Part shown: one piece after another, positions 23,101-34,265 of the stretch
How the letters are laid out: each line of letters begins with the position of its first letter
How positions within the stretch are numbered: position 1 is the stretch's first letter
From: Paragonimus skrjabini miyazakii
Taxonomy: Eukaryota > Platyhelminthes > Trematoda > Plagiorchiida > Troglotrematidae
DNA length: 64,000 nucleotides
NCBI GenBank assembly: GCA_014338405.1
Contig: JTDE01001316.1
Location: 9,431-73,430 of the forward strand
Direction: 5' to 3'
Position numbers and translations under genes: made by a program
Notes under the pieces: generated by a model
Databases searched by the model: none
What the model was told of the DNA's origin: nothing
What the model saw: only the letters and a program-made list of their open reading frames with translations

Positions 23101-26059
23101 TCGGTATAAGTATTCAGCTACTTCAGTATTCCTTATACACTACTTTGTTCCCCTTTGCTTATTTATGCATTTTTCTGGTACACAAAGCATTGTAGACGAA
23201 GGCCGGGTTTGCAGAGTTAGATGTTTGATGGAGGCATCCCCGTGTGTGTGTCATCTGTTGACTACTTTATTCCATTCAAGTTGCTTAAGCGATTTTTCCC
23301 ATCTGTCTTAAATGCCGTTGACAACACAACCATGGGCTAAATCGGCTCAGTTCGGGATCAGTGTAACCGTTCAATGCTAATGATACCAACAGTCAACAAC
23401 ACAATCGCATGGTTGAACCACAGTTACTACGACAAATTTTCCCCAGGGTTTAGGTGGCTTGACAGTACCACGCAGCCCATATGCAGCCTACAATGTCGCA
23501 TGATGCCCAGAACTGTCAGGAGAAACATGTACATTATTGTTTCTCAGCTTGCTGCTTAAATGGATTATGTGATCCATGTAAGATATACAACAAAACGTGC
23601 AGCTGAATTAAAAGAGGTAGTGCATGAGCCCCTGTTTTTACTTTCATGGTTTGGAAATTAAAATCAGTAAGTCTAACACATTTTCCCTTTGAATTGAGGG
23701 AAGTGTGTGACATACTAATACATATAATGTACACAATTGTTAAAAACCAAACAAAGTGAGCAGGTTTTTCATTGAGAGTATACCGTCCTTTTACACTTAT
23801 TTGGAAAGATCTGTTTTTTCGTCATCAGGAGGTTAACTAGTGTCTTGCTGACGTTAGAACTGGGGTTGAAGCCGTCTGTTTTGACAAACCCATCTACTCT
23901 CACAGGTTTAGTTAGATGGAATACGAGTGGTTAGCAGTTTTCGGGTAGAATGCATATTCCTAATCAAATAACTGATATTGCCAATCTATTTGGAAGGTTC
24001 TGGACTATTCACAAACCATCTCGGAACAAATCATCATACTGATTTTATTCTAAAATTTTCTTCTTCTCTTTGTGTTATCTCTTATACATTTGTTATTTCC
24101 CTACTTCGTGGAATATTGTCAGAAGTAACGGCAGCTTAATACACAGTATTTGCAGATGTGATTGAGGGTTGAATATGATGACGATACTGATGACATATTG
24201 CCTACAGAACTTTTATGGATTACTGCATTTTGGGAAGACAAGTACTCGATATGAACAGTAACTTTGTTCCAGTTACTCTGTGAAGGCTGAAATAGGCAGG
24301 CGAATGTCGAGTTTGCTGTAATAGAATTATTAACAGTTTGAATAAACGTTTTAGAGATGAAGTGGCTGGTGGGTGGGGGCAACTTGTAACTCTACCAGTC
24401 TGTACAGTCCATGGGAATGAAGCCGCTGGGGAAGACCTTATACACTGAGAACCCATTCATATTGTGTCTTTTGGAGACAGAAGCAACGGGCATTTGTGAA
24501 TTTGTCTTTGCTAAAGGTTACAAGCAAAAACGACTCCAATTACGACACAAGTTGGCAAACCTGGAATAAAATTCATTAGAATTTGTTTGTCTGGTAACCG
24601 ATGAATGTGTTTCGATTTATACTGTCCATCACATATCTTTCAAACAAAGACTCATTAGAAGGTAGAAGGATAATTTTTGTGCATTCGATATTAAAGTGCT
24701 GTTGGATCCGCTTCAACTTGATCAGTGTTTAAAAGAAGTTTTTGTGGCTACTGCCTTGAACAACGACTTTTGGGGTTCGCTGGAGACTTTTACTGAAGTA
24801 GGTGGTTTGCACGAGGGTGAGATAATCCCTAGTTGCTGGTAACCGACGGTGATACGCGTGTTGTTCGGACCAGAACCTGGTTTGAACTAACTCACTCGCG
24901 TTGACAGAGATGAAAATCTTGTGTAGTTAGTTAATATCACAATACTGCCAAACATTGTATAGGACTTTTACATTAATATTCAATCTCCAGCACTGAATCC
25001 ATCCTACTCTAAGATTACACCACTGTCTGTTTATCTACGTCTCGTATCCTGGAGACAAACCTAGTTTCAACTGTCTCAGTTACTAAGGAACCGGCCAAGT
25101 CGTGTTAGTACTACCTGATTCAAATGGTCAAAGTTGAAATTTTAGCAAAAACACGAAAAATAGTTTTTCGCGGAAACACTCAGTTCTGTGCGGGGAAGTG
25201 TGACAACCGGGAAACTGGCCGTGAGTTACCGCTATGTCACTTTACATAAAACATAGGCCGGAAACAACCCTACGGACAAATCTTTGAATGAAAATGTTGC
25301 GGAATTAGGCTAACAGATTTGGTTAACCGAGTTGACAGCATCTGCAGGTCAGCTAGAATTGCTGCTTGTAATTAGGTCAGACGCATCCGTTGTGTTTTTG
25401 TGTGGTCAGTGATTGAAGTGAACTGGTTGACTGAATAAAATATGCACCGATGAAAACCACAGAGTTTTCTCACGGACCATGTTAATTTTTTGTTCATTGT
25501 TTATAACGAAAAGCATTAGAAGGTACACTGGTTCTTATCTACTGTAAACGTGGAACTACACAATCAGATACCGATTGCCCTCAACAAAAAATGTATCGAT
25601 TTTCGCGTGAACACTATTAACACAAACCTTTGTCGTCCGGTTAAGGGGGTAACTGTCTGACATTGTGGACCACTTGGTAAGTTTTTCCGACCCAGGAGCA
25701 TTAGTAACACAAATATGTGGTCGCACGGCTGACATAAAACGTTATGTTGGAGTAATTACTCGCGGTACATCAATCATTGCGTTTCTGACTGTTAACATTT
25801 TTTCTTTCTCTAAAAATACTTACGAGACAATACTTGTTTTTTTGTCTTCATACCTCATTATGTTTTAATGATAAGTAAACATTGATATTTTTAATTGGAT
25901 CGTGAAATAGTGACGCAGATAATTACACAACCTATGGTAGTCAGTGTTTGGTCAATTCATTGATCAAATTTTAACGCGCCCTTAGGAGTGAAGAGTTTTT
26001 CTGGTTGCTGTGGAAAGTCATTATTGATTTACCGATATAAAAAGTTTTCATCATGAGTT
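20111..26059. other. AT-rich sequence without recognised gene
   Basis: I see no confident gene. A GC-richer stretch at 21062-21240 is listed as a weak exon candidate. Open frames at 24119-24456 (minus) overlap each other in different frames and show no motif. The remainder reads as unremarkable AT-rich DNA. Confidence 0.5.
21062..21240 (-). other. weak candidate exon, unknown protein
   Basis: On the minus strand a frame reads RRCQDEPERIGGFGATSC, then SGTENCPFAVSWESSSDSYN and PPPSVRAAFLREPVN before a TAG. It is richer in GC and in Gly, Pro, Ser and Glu than surrounding chance frames, which are dominated by Phe, Leu, Ile and Lys. A possible acceptor (ACGTAG) lies at its upstream edge (about 21235-21240) and a possible donor (GTTAAC) near 21069. 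No family is recognised and no partner exon was found. It may be a fragment of a gene nested on the opposite strand or simply a chance frame. Confidence 0.2.
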
Positions 26060-26357
26060 TTCATTGTACTTTGGCTATCACTTTGACATAGATGGTGGCA
26101 AAAATGTTATCCTGACAGTCAACATATGTTACATGCCTGTGGAAAACCAGTAGAATGCATTTTATGCGTTTTGTAGGAACGCCACCATATCTTCTCAGCA
26201 TGCTAAGGACAAGCGTTTCACGGATATCGAGGGTTGTGTTGCCAAATTCATCCTTCAGAGTGCTTTTCGTATAAGTAAAGGAACCAAAGTCTATGACATT
26301 TCGGCATACTTGTAAAACCAATGGTACTAAATGGTCCTCAAATAGTTTGAGTTTCAT
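26060..26357 (-). pseudogene. possible reverse-transcriptase fragment (uncertain)
   Basis: A 98-codon minus-strand frame contains LDIRETLVLSMLRRYGGVPT followed by KRIK. This loosely resembles the '.VDRE.LW..LR.YGVP.K.I' block after the first RT aspartate in RTE-like elements. The key 'FD' aspartate motif is not preserved and no flanking RT blocks were found. It could be an old LINE fragment or coincidence. Confidence 0.25.
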
Positions 26358-26659
26358 ACCACACGCCGGCTACTTAAAATTTTCAGTTCCATAGAAAATT
26401 AGCTGTCCTTTTCCTGTTTAAGTTATGTCTGTTGCAGCGTTGTCTCCTAATAAAATTGCATATTTGTGCAGTTTTCTGAGTGCAAAAATAACGCTCCAAC
26501 TTGACAGCATAAGCTACCGTATTTTTACTTGTCATCTGAAACGTGAATGAGCTATTAAAGAAAAACGTTTCGAATCATCTCTGGCTGGTCATCATGAACT
26601 CACTTGTGAAAGATAGACTTGTTCTCTCTATGGTTATGTCCATAGTGATTTTAAGATCC

Positions 26660-27690
26660 AGCCTATTTAGGTTGTTTTATTTTTCCACAGATTTGTCTGA
26701 AGCCTTCGACCAAGGTGTTCATTCAACGCTGTGCACAAAGCTTCGAATTTATGATATAAAAGTCTATTCCTGTTTAACCTTACCTCCAAGGTTACCGCTT
26801 TAATATGAGAGTGAGTGGGATATTTTAGAATTAGTTTAATGTAACCTGTAAAGTGCCAAGCGGTTGCTTGCCAGGACCTTTACTATTTGCTGTGCACACG
26901 ATCGGATGATTATCTATCTAGTTTCCGTTACTTCGAAATAATGACGACAACAAAGTTTGTCGTATATCGAACAGTTTGACTGGGAGCGAGAAATTAAAGA
27001 GCAGTTCAAGTGCATTAATCTGCTTTGAAACAGGTGATCAACTTCCGTTCAACAGAGCTGAATGCAATTTGATACACTTCTGTCATTCAGGCTGTACAAC
27101 TTACATTATCAAAGGTGAAAAATTGAGTATCAATACATGCAAGCGTGACTTGAGTGTGATTATCTGAGATGACTTTAGTCTGCCTCCTAACAGTTCGTCG
27201 ATAGTAAAGAAAGCTAAATCGTTGCTTGGGTTACTCATCAAATTGTTTGGACGGTTTCACTTGGACTGTTTCGTTGTTATGAGCTAAATGTTCAAACTTG
27301 TCTTCCTTGCTTCATGAAGACCATTACTTTAATTTATCTACAGAATGGGTTACGATACAACTTTTTCTATCCTACTCAGATAAGTTGTGCATGCTGAGGC
27401 TATTCTCATTGCGGTATCGCTGTATCAGGATTTTGATATATAAGACCATTTACCAACTTAAGCATTCCTTACGAAGAAGATCGTCGTCCAGTCAGAATAC
27501 TCTCCGCCCCCAGCGGCAACCTACCAGAGTTAAAACTTCAGCCGAAACATTTGGCTTACCGAGATCACTTTTTAAGCGTCCAAGTATGTTTACTGTGGAA
27601 CAACCTATTAGAGTCTACCGTGATGTCATCATAATCTATGGAATTTAAAGGCATACTTGACACACGAATTTAAGACGACAAGGCGACCGT
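26660..27690 (+). pseudogene. CR1-like non-LTR retrotransposon relic, RT to C-terminus
   Basis: CR1-type RT blocks follow one another across several frameshifts: YFSTDLSEAFDQ and TLCTKLRIYDIK (26685-26763); CKVPSGCLPGPLLFAV (about 26849-26896, the 'SGVPQGSVLGPLLF' block); PFNRAECNLIHFCHSG (about 27046-27093); KGEKLSINTCKRDLSVII then DDFSLPPNSSSIVKKAKSLL (about 27110-27220); and a C-terminal RDHFLSVQVCLLWNNL block followed by MEFKGILDT (about 27550-27660). The YxDD box lies in a degraded part (about 26900-26960) and could not be read. Several stops interrupt every frame, so it is non-functional. It has the same orientation as the CR1-like relic at the window start. Confidence 0.8.
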
Positions 27691-30645
27691 TCAGTCAAAC
27701 TGGTCATCAGGTTCATTATGGTAGAAGGAAGACACGCTTGATCCTCCACTGTTGATGTTAACCATCCGTTATTTGCTATGTGCTTATTCTGTAGTTGATA
27801 AGCTGTGGCTGATTTTCTGTTATTTTGTTTCTTTATTTATTTATTTATTTCTAAAATGCCACTTATGCAATTTTTCTATTGTTGGCCTTCTAAAAATAAA
27901 ACAATCCAGCTATGTCTTTTCTCCCAAACTGTCCAATACAGTCAGATGTACACAAGATCCTCCAATTTTCTCTGGCCTCTAACCCTCTTACAAATCGTAA
28001 GCGTAGCACTTTGCCATCGATAACACCAATTAATGTGACGTTCGGTTCACTCGAAGCTTTGCAGACTTTGGTGTCTGATCTGCGAGACATCCCTCTCCAG
28101 ACTTGTACAACCTAGAGTAGAAGTTACTTACATTGCAGGCTATGCATCTCTCATCAGTCCGGTCCAATTCTCACTCCATAGAGGATGCTTATGGGTTGTC
28201 TAAACGATTATAGCCCTTAAGTGGAACGATTGATCGTCCTATCTTCCTGACTATTTTGCTTGATTTGGTTCTGATTAGGTAACGATGCATTGTAGATTTA
28301 TGAATCGGTCTGCCATAGATTCAACTGCGTGTAATTGAATACAAGAGCCTTTCTTTTTTTCAGTTATGTCAGGGTACTGCCAGGTAACACGGAAGTGTCT
28401 GTTTGATAAACTAAATTAATCCCATGATAAAACATTCTGGAAAAAAAACACTTGTTAATTCGGTTTAGTTTTGGATACAGTCTGTATGTTTGCGAATACA
28501 GTTGTTCATTTGTTCTTTATAATTACCATAATGGATGTGGCTAAATAATTTGGATTCACGAGTTTGTGCAGAAGATAAAAAAGAGAAAATTCTCATGTGG
28601 TAATGAAAACCTTATCAGCCGTAAGGAATTGCAACGAAATGAGAAGAAAAACACTGACATGCAAAATGTCAACATGGAGGCACCTTTGAATAACATATTG
28701 ACACACCGGACGGCAAACCCGTGAACAGATAGCTAAAAGAGAACAAGTGGACACACATCAGGCAACCTGTGTAAGTGTGTTTGGTTGATAGGCGGTAAAA
28801 CTGTTGACCCTCACAGGTACATCTATTCGAGTTGGAACATCCCCTAACAGGAACCATAATTTTTGGTATTATGATTGCGTTTGAGCATGCCATAATTTAG
28901 AAGACATTCCGGTTGCAGAATAACTTGTCCATGTGGAATACATACTCAGGTAAATAACCATCTAATTGTTGGTTCTTGATTAACGGTAAGTGACTTGCTA
29001 GTGCGTAAGCAGGTGTGTAGTCGACTGGACTGGTTAGGGATAATACACCTCCCGAACTGTCCTAACACCGCCAGCTTGCTCTGGTATGGGTTTGTTCAAA
29101 ACCCTAGGACTATGCTTTAATCTGGAAGTCTTTAATAAAGGCCATTTAATTTTTCGAGATGAACATGGATGTCATTTTGTTGGAGTGTACTGTGAAGTGA
29201 TATCTCGGATAAAATCTTTGACGAATTCTTCCCGAGAAGTGAACATCATTCACAACTGACCACAACTTTCCCAGTCACATAGACGTTTCACCTTGCCCGT
29301 TTCGTCAAAAAAATATCAGAAGCGGGATTTATCTTTTTTAGATCCCGTTAGTAGTTTAAAGTCTTGCCGCCACCTGAAGCCAGACTTCAGTCACACTTCA
29401 TGGCAGTCCTTTGGTGTCACTGCAGTTTGCTTAGCATTCTTTCAGACATTTCAAGTAGGTAGGCACACCTGAAAATTGTTACGAACTAGCAAACTTAATG
29501 CTACAAACTAAGTTATATAACTTTTGACCATCAGTATTCTGGATGTTTTTAAGTACACATTTCTAAACTTAACTCTGGGGATGATATGGTTTTAGGCATC
29601 ACGTTGTCACTAATTTTTCCGATATCTGTGTCATTGATCTGTTTACGTAGACTGTGATACTTCCGCTGTTTATCCGCTTCCATTACTACACGTATTTATA
29701 TGCTACTTTCGTTTCTCAGAGGTAAGCACTATTAATCTGTTGTTTTGTTGGTGCACTTCTATTTATTAGCTGCATTGTTTACTTGTTATTTTTTGAAGAG
29801 CATTCAACCGAATGAATTTGCATTCTTATTAAACGTCACAAAGGTTCTTGCGTTTCGCAGTGAGGGTTATCGTAGAAAGTTTGTTCACTTTAAGTGTTTC
29901 CTTGACCAATCCACGACGAGTTGAAGCCAAAAGAGTTATAGATTTCGCAACTTTTCAACTCTGCTGTGGGGCCTTTATCAACTGACTTGAATCGAAAAGA
30001 TCATCATACATTAAACTTATCGGAGGAAGTCATCGGATGATACGCTCTGGTGTGCTTGGCTTGCAGTATGTAAAATGACTATCAATGGGATGTGTGGGTT
30101 TAGTGGTCCTCAGCATAATGCACAATATATTCTCTTATATCCGTTTTGTTTACAGTCCGGTAGTGTTAACTAAGTTCATTTCTTTTCCTACCGCTTTATA
30201 ACTTATAAGAAAACTTGTACCCAAATTGTTTTGTAACAACTCGTCCTCTTATTTCCGATCTAACTAGTTGTATCTCTAGAGCGTAAACCAAAATCAGGCG
30301 AAAACAGTCATTTGCATTCTTTGGCTTCATATTCGACTTTTATTTTCCATCTTACTCTTTAGAACTTACAACGGAACAGTCATTGGTTTTTCCAATTGTA
30401 GCTATCAACTGCGCTGTTCTTGAGTGATAATTTTGTAATTCATGTTTACTAAATTAATAATCTGCAACTTCCTGGGAATATGGCTGTACAGGGATAGAAC
30501 AACCAGCCTCCTGAAAGCGTTATACAAATATCACACCTAATTTAATTAGGGTAATGATATTATTTATTAGCACCCAATTTATCTAGGGAACACAACCCAT
30601 CCCCTGGCCTATTTGCGCCGTTAACAACTGTATGGGACAGCATTC
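27691..30645. other. AT-rich sequence without recognised gene
   Basis: This contains a (TTTA)n microsatellite (27832-27850). Open frames on both strands at 27890-28115 include a balanced stretch (for example RKRSTLPSITPINVTFG), but no motif identifies it. The rest shows nothing I can assign. Confidence 0.5.
27832..27850. repeat. (TTTA)n microsatellite
   Basis: About 4.75 uninterrupted TTTA units, downstream of the CR1-like relic. It could derive from the 3' tail of that element or be independent. Confidence 0.8.
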
Positions 30646-30649
30646 ATAA

Positions 30650-30865
30650 CGTAGATGTCTTCCGTTGCCTACTTTCAAATCGGCAGTGCGTACGTTGTGC
30701 TCTTGCGTATAGAGGGTTGATTGGGAAAACGGTTCAAGTCCCGGCAGTGGCGATGATATCCACTACTGACGAGCTCTAATGAGAACGAAACTCGAGTCTA
30801 ATGCTTCTTTTCGAAAGGGACCGACTGGAAAGTCTATGGGGATGCGACAGCTGCGATCAGTTTTT
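30650..30865 (+). repeat. tRNA-derived SINE carrying a hammerhead-ribozyme motif (copy 1)
   Basis: The head is tRNA-like. An anticodon-type hairpin CTCT-TGCGTAT-AGAG (about 30700-30714) is followed by a B-box GGTTCAAGTCCCGG (30731-30744). Downstream lies a hammerhead core (30761-30803), described separately. The body and tail (CTTCTTTTCGAAAGGGA...GATCAG) align end to end with the copy at 41.64-41.85 kb, and both copies are on the + strand. SINEs with a Pol III promoter plus hammerhead are known from Schistosoma (SM-alpha). This would be a related family in this genome. Exact ends and target-site duplications were not found. Confidence 0.65.
30761..30803 (+). ncRNA. hammerhead ribozyme motif, type I-like, slightly decayed
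   Basis: The core reads CTGACGA (30766-30772), stem II, GAAA (30787-30790), then a GTC cleavage triplet (30796-30798). Stem II pairs G30773-C30786, T30775-A30784, C30776-G30783 and T30777-A30782, with one C-A mismatch and an AATG loop. Stem III is minimal: A15.1-U16.1 and C-G closing a TCGA loop. Stem I is CACTA (30761-30765) against TAATG (30799-30803), with one C-A mismatch. All core bases are present. Both mismatches are C-A, as expected from decay of a pair by a transition. Such very short stem III forms are known from metazoan retroelement hammerheads. Activity cannot be judged from sequence alone. Confidence 0.6.
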
Positions 30866-33800
30866 GGTGATGTTCAACTTGGTAAAAACGAAATTTATTG
30901 GTTGAAATTCCTGCCTTACTAACCTCTTCATTTGAAGAGTTGAAATAAGGACGAAGCCGGTCGTGGCAAAGTGTTCATTTGAGAATAAGTGTTGAAGCAC
31001 AACTACATTTACAAAATTCAGATATCCGCAGCCGTTATCAGTGAACACTCGTCATGAGCCGGACCATTCAATCATCGGGGTGTTCGACAACGCTTGACTT
31101 TTTTCGTCAGGTTTGTTGGTCTTTCGTTCAACGTTATTCCCTACCATATTAACAAACTATAAGATTGCCAGTTTAAGTAGCATTAACAATTGAATGTTAT
31201 TCTGTCATTTCCACCCAATCAGGTTTCCCCTTTAACCTTGATGCCTTTATTAACAAATAAAAGACCAATAAAACAAACAGATAACTACTTGGAACTTCCC
31301 AATTTATTCTGTTGTTATTTCTGTTTCATCGACACTTGTTAAGTTTATTCTGAAAGATTTCTGAAAAGTTTGAAATCAATCAATTTGCAACTGTTTTTGT
31401 TACCAGTTTTATTAAACACAGACTGTTAGGCACTTACAAATTCTGTCGAGCACTTACATATTGTTCTGTTTAAAATCCTGATTTTGCTTCCAGAACTCTA
31501 ACTGACATACTGATTATAGTTGTAACTTGACATGATGAATGTGTGTAAACGCTATGAACGTTTGTATAGTGTGTTGTTTACACCGAATGAAGCGATGGTG
31601 ACAAACGGCTAAACCGGGCTATTTCAGTTTACCGAACGTTTAGTCGGAGTAGTTCACTTTGTGTTCATTTCCTTCATAGAGTTCTTCCCATATAAAAGTC
31701 TTCAAACCGTTTTCTTACTTGCGCTGCTTAACAAATATTAGTTAAATTTGAAACTAATTATTCTGAAAACTTTTCCACCCCTTTTTTGAAAGTGATCCTT
31801 CAAAGTTTGCATACTTTGCAATATAATGTGATGTGGTACGTTAACAGTTCTATTAAGAATAATAATCAAATTATTTTTAACCGTATCACTCTTTCTTTTT
31901 CGAAAAAAACGTGTGGCTACTTTTTGCTGGTTTAGTTGCACGTTTCGATTAGAATCTAAAAATGCTCACAACATATATGCGTGTGGTGTCTTTTAATCTA
32001 TACATGGTGAATAATTACACAATTGCGTGCAAAACAGCAAAACGTTTTGCCACAAAACTGTATATGGTATATTGTCAGAGCAAAACAGAAAACTTATGGT
32101 ATATAACTGTGTAAACAAAATTGTCTTATTTTTCCACAATTTCTGTTCATTTTATTATGATGTAGGAAATTAAAACGGATTTATTTAGCTTTTAAAATGA
32201 ATTTCTTTTTTTGAAATACTAGCAAGTGTTAAACTTCATTTTTTCAGGGCGAAAACTTCATAAGCCCGGTTTACTTTTCATGGTTAACATTCCTATTTCT
32301 TTGTTGGTCAAATCAAGCACGCATAACGCATTGATTTTAGTATTACGATACCTGAGCAGAGAGAAAAACTGATTTCGGTTATAGTCTATTATTTGTCTTT
32401 CACACAAACGCTCACAAATTCACTGCCCATCAGCAGGTAATCTCATATTAATGAACAAAATAGAACCCTTTTAGGCGACTCTTTGAAAAGCAAATGACTG
32501 CTCATTCACTATTGTGCCTAATTACATGATACACGCATGCAAAAATGGTGAGGTTTTTCTGCTTCAGTGCGACCCCATTGGTTCTCTTCCAAATTTGGTA
32601 ATTAAGTATGGCCACTCAAATTATCATGGATTATGCTTCAGTTTGATAATGGCCCCCGTAATGTAGTTGAAAAGGTGGAATTTATTTACCTGTCGCCCTG
32701 AACAATTTTAATAAACTATGACTAAATTTGATATCATTCTAATGATTTTTTTGAGAGAGGCTTATTAGGCCTGCGTGCGTTTACTGATTCGTTTACTTAG
32801 GCTATTGAGTTCAGTGTTCCATTATTAAACCAGGAACTATCAGAGGTGTGATGTGCCGTACTCATAAGTGTGTTTGAAGGTAGGTGTTTGCAAACAGCTT
32901 CCTTCATAATTGCTGATTATTAGTAAACAACGGTTTTGATTAATTCGGAATTTGAATATTGCCTTTACTGCAGGCCATATATTACAGACCGTGTCACTTT
33001 TTTAAGAAAAGGCTCTGTTAATGTCGCTAGTTATTTATCTTGATCGAAAATACTTGTCAGTACTTGGTGCTAAATTGGACGCAATCCACATTTGCTTACA
33101 GCTTTTGGGTTACGATAATCTTTTTGCTTAGTCCACTTCATATGATGGAACTGGACCCAGTTTTTTCTCTCTAGATTTCTTCGGGAGTATAATTCCCCGT
33201 TCTTGCCACAATCTGTTAAGCGAGCATTTTAGCCACCACTCCATCATTCCTGCAATTTATATGACCCAGTTTTCATATCCAAACGCTCGAAAACCGTTGC
33301 TCACGAATAACGTTCAGCATGTTTAATCTTTTCTACATGGGAATAACCAAAGTTGCTTCTGTTTACTTCATTCGATAGTCCTATGTGTAGGACTTCTCAG
33401 TCAAGTCGACTTAACACATCTCACTGAACAATTCATAACATTCATAATATTTCAATCAACACTATCAAAAAAGCTGTTTAAAGCGAAGTTGCGCCCGCTG
33501 ACTTGTCGTCAGCAATTTGTTGCAACTGCGTTTCAATAGCTTATCGCTTAGTACTGTTATTATTAATCGATCCTTCAGGTTACATTCGTGTTACGAGTTG
33601 AGTACCACTCAGGTGGGACTGCTACTCTTACAAGCAATTGTGATTGCGCGTTTTGGATGTGTAAAAATGTGAAATTATTTTTGAAACTGTTTTTATGGAC
33701 CTCTGAAAAAGTTGGTGGACGCTAGGTGCTGTGATATCAAGAGGGGTGACAAGGGAGGTAAGTGGCTACATGGGTGAAAAACGAGAAGGAAGCTAATTGA

Positions 33801-33889
33801 GAAAAAAGGGAAAAGCATGAAGTTAACTTATTTGTTGCACACCAAACAAAATGAACACATTATAGCTTAAAGTAGTCAGCAGATAACTT

Positions 33890-34265
33890 GGAACGCTTAT
33901 GAAAATCCGGGCGCAGCCTTGCCTTAACCGAGTGTTTCAGATGGCCAGCTTATCTAGGATCTCGGTCTGCCCTCCTGGCTTTAGGTTTCCATCCTACGGT
34001 CGAACTTATTGGGAGCTGATGCCGTTACGGTATACTTTGGTATGGCGTTCCAGATTGGCCACCCTTGGGCGTCAGGTGAGCGTGTCTGTGGATTACGTGA
34101 ACCATGTGATGCCGCAGCCTCAGTAGATTACTTCCGAAACGGCAAGTTTGGCCGAGTTCAAGCAGGCTTAGCAACGAGTGTCGCATCTAGTGTTTGGACT
34201 CATAAGCTAGACTTGTTGCACTTTCGAAGTTTTGATAGGTTACGCCGAACGGTTGCTGTTTAAGT
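33890..34265 (+). repeat. unexplained GC-richer block, probably an unclassified repeat
   Basis: Base composition rises compared with the AT-rich surroundings, and two overlapping plus-strand frames stay open (33899-34126 and 34009-34263). Neither gives a motif I recognise. Flatworm TEs are usually GC-richer than their intergenic DNA, so an unclassified element is the simplest reading. A host exon is not excluded. I found no second copy in the window. Confidence 0.25.
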
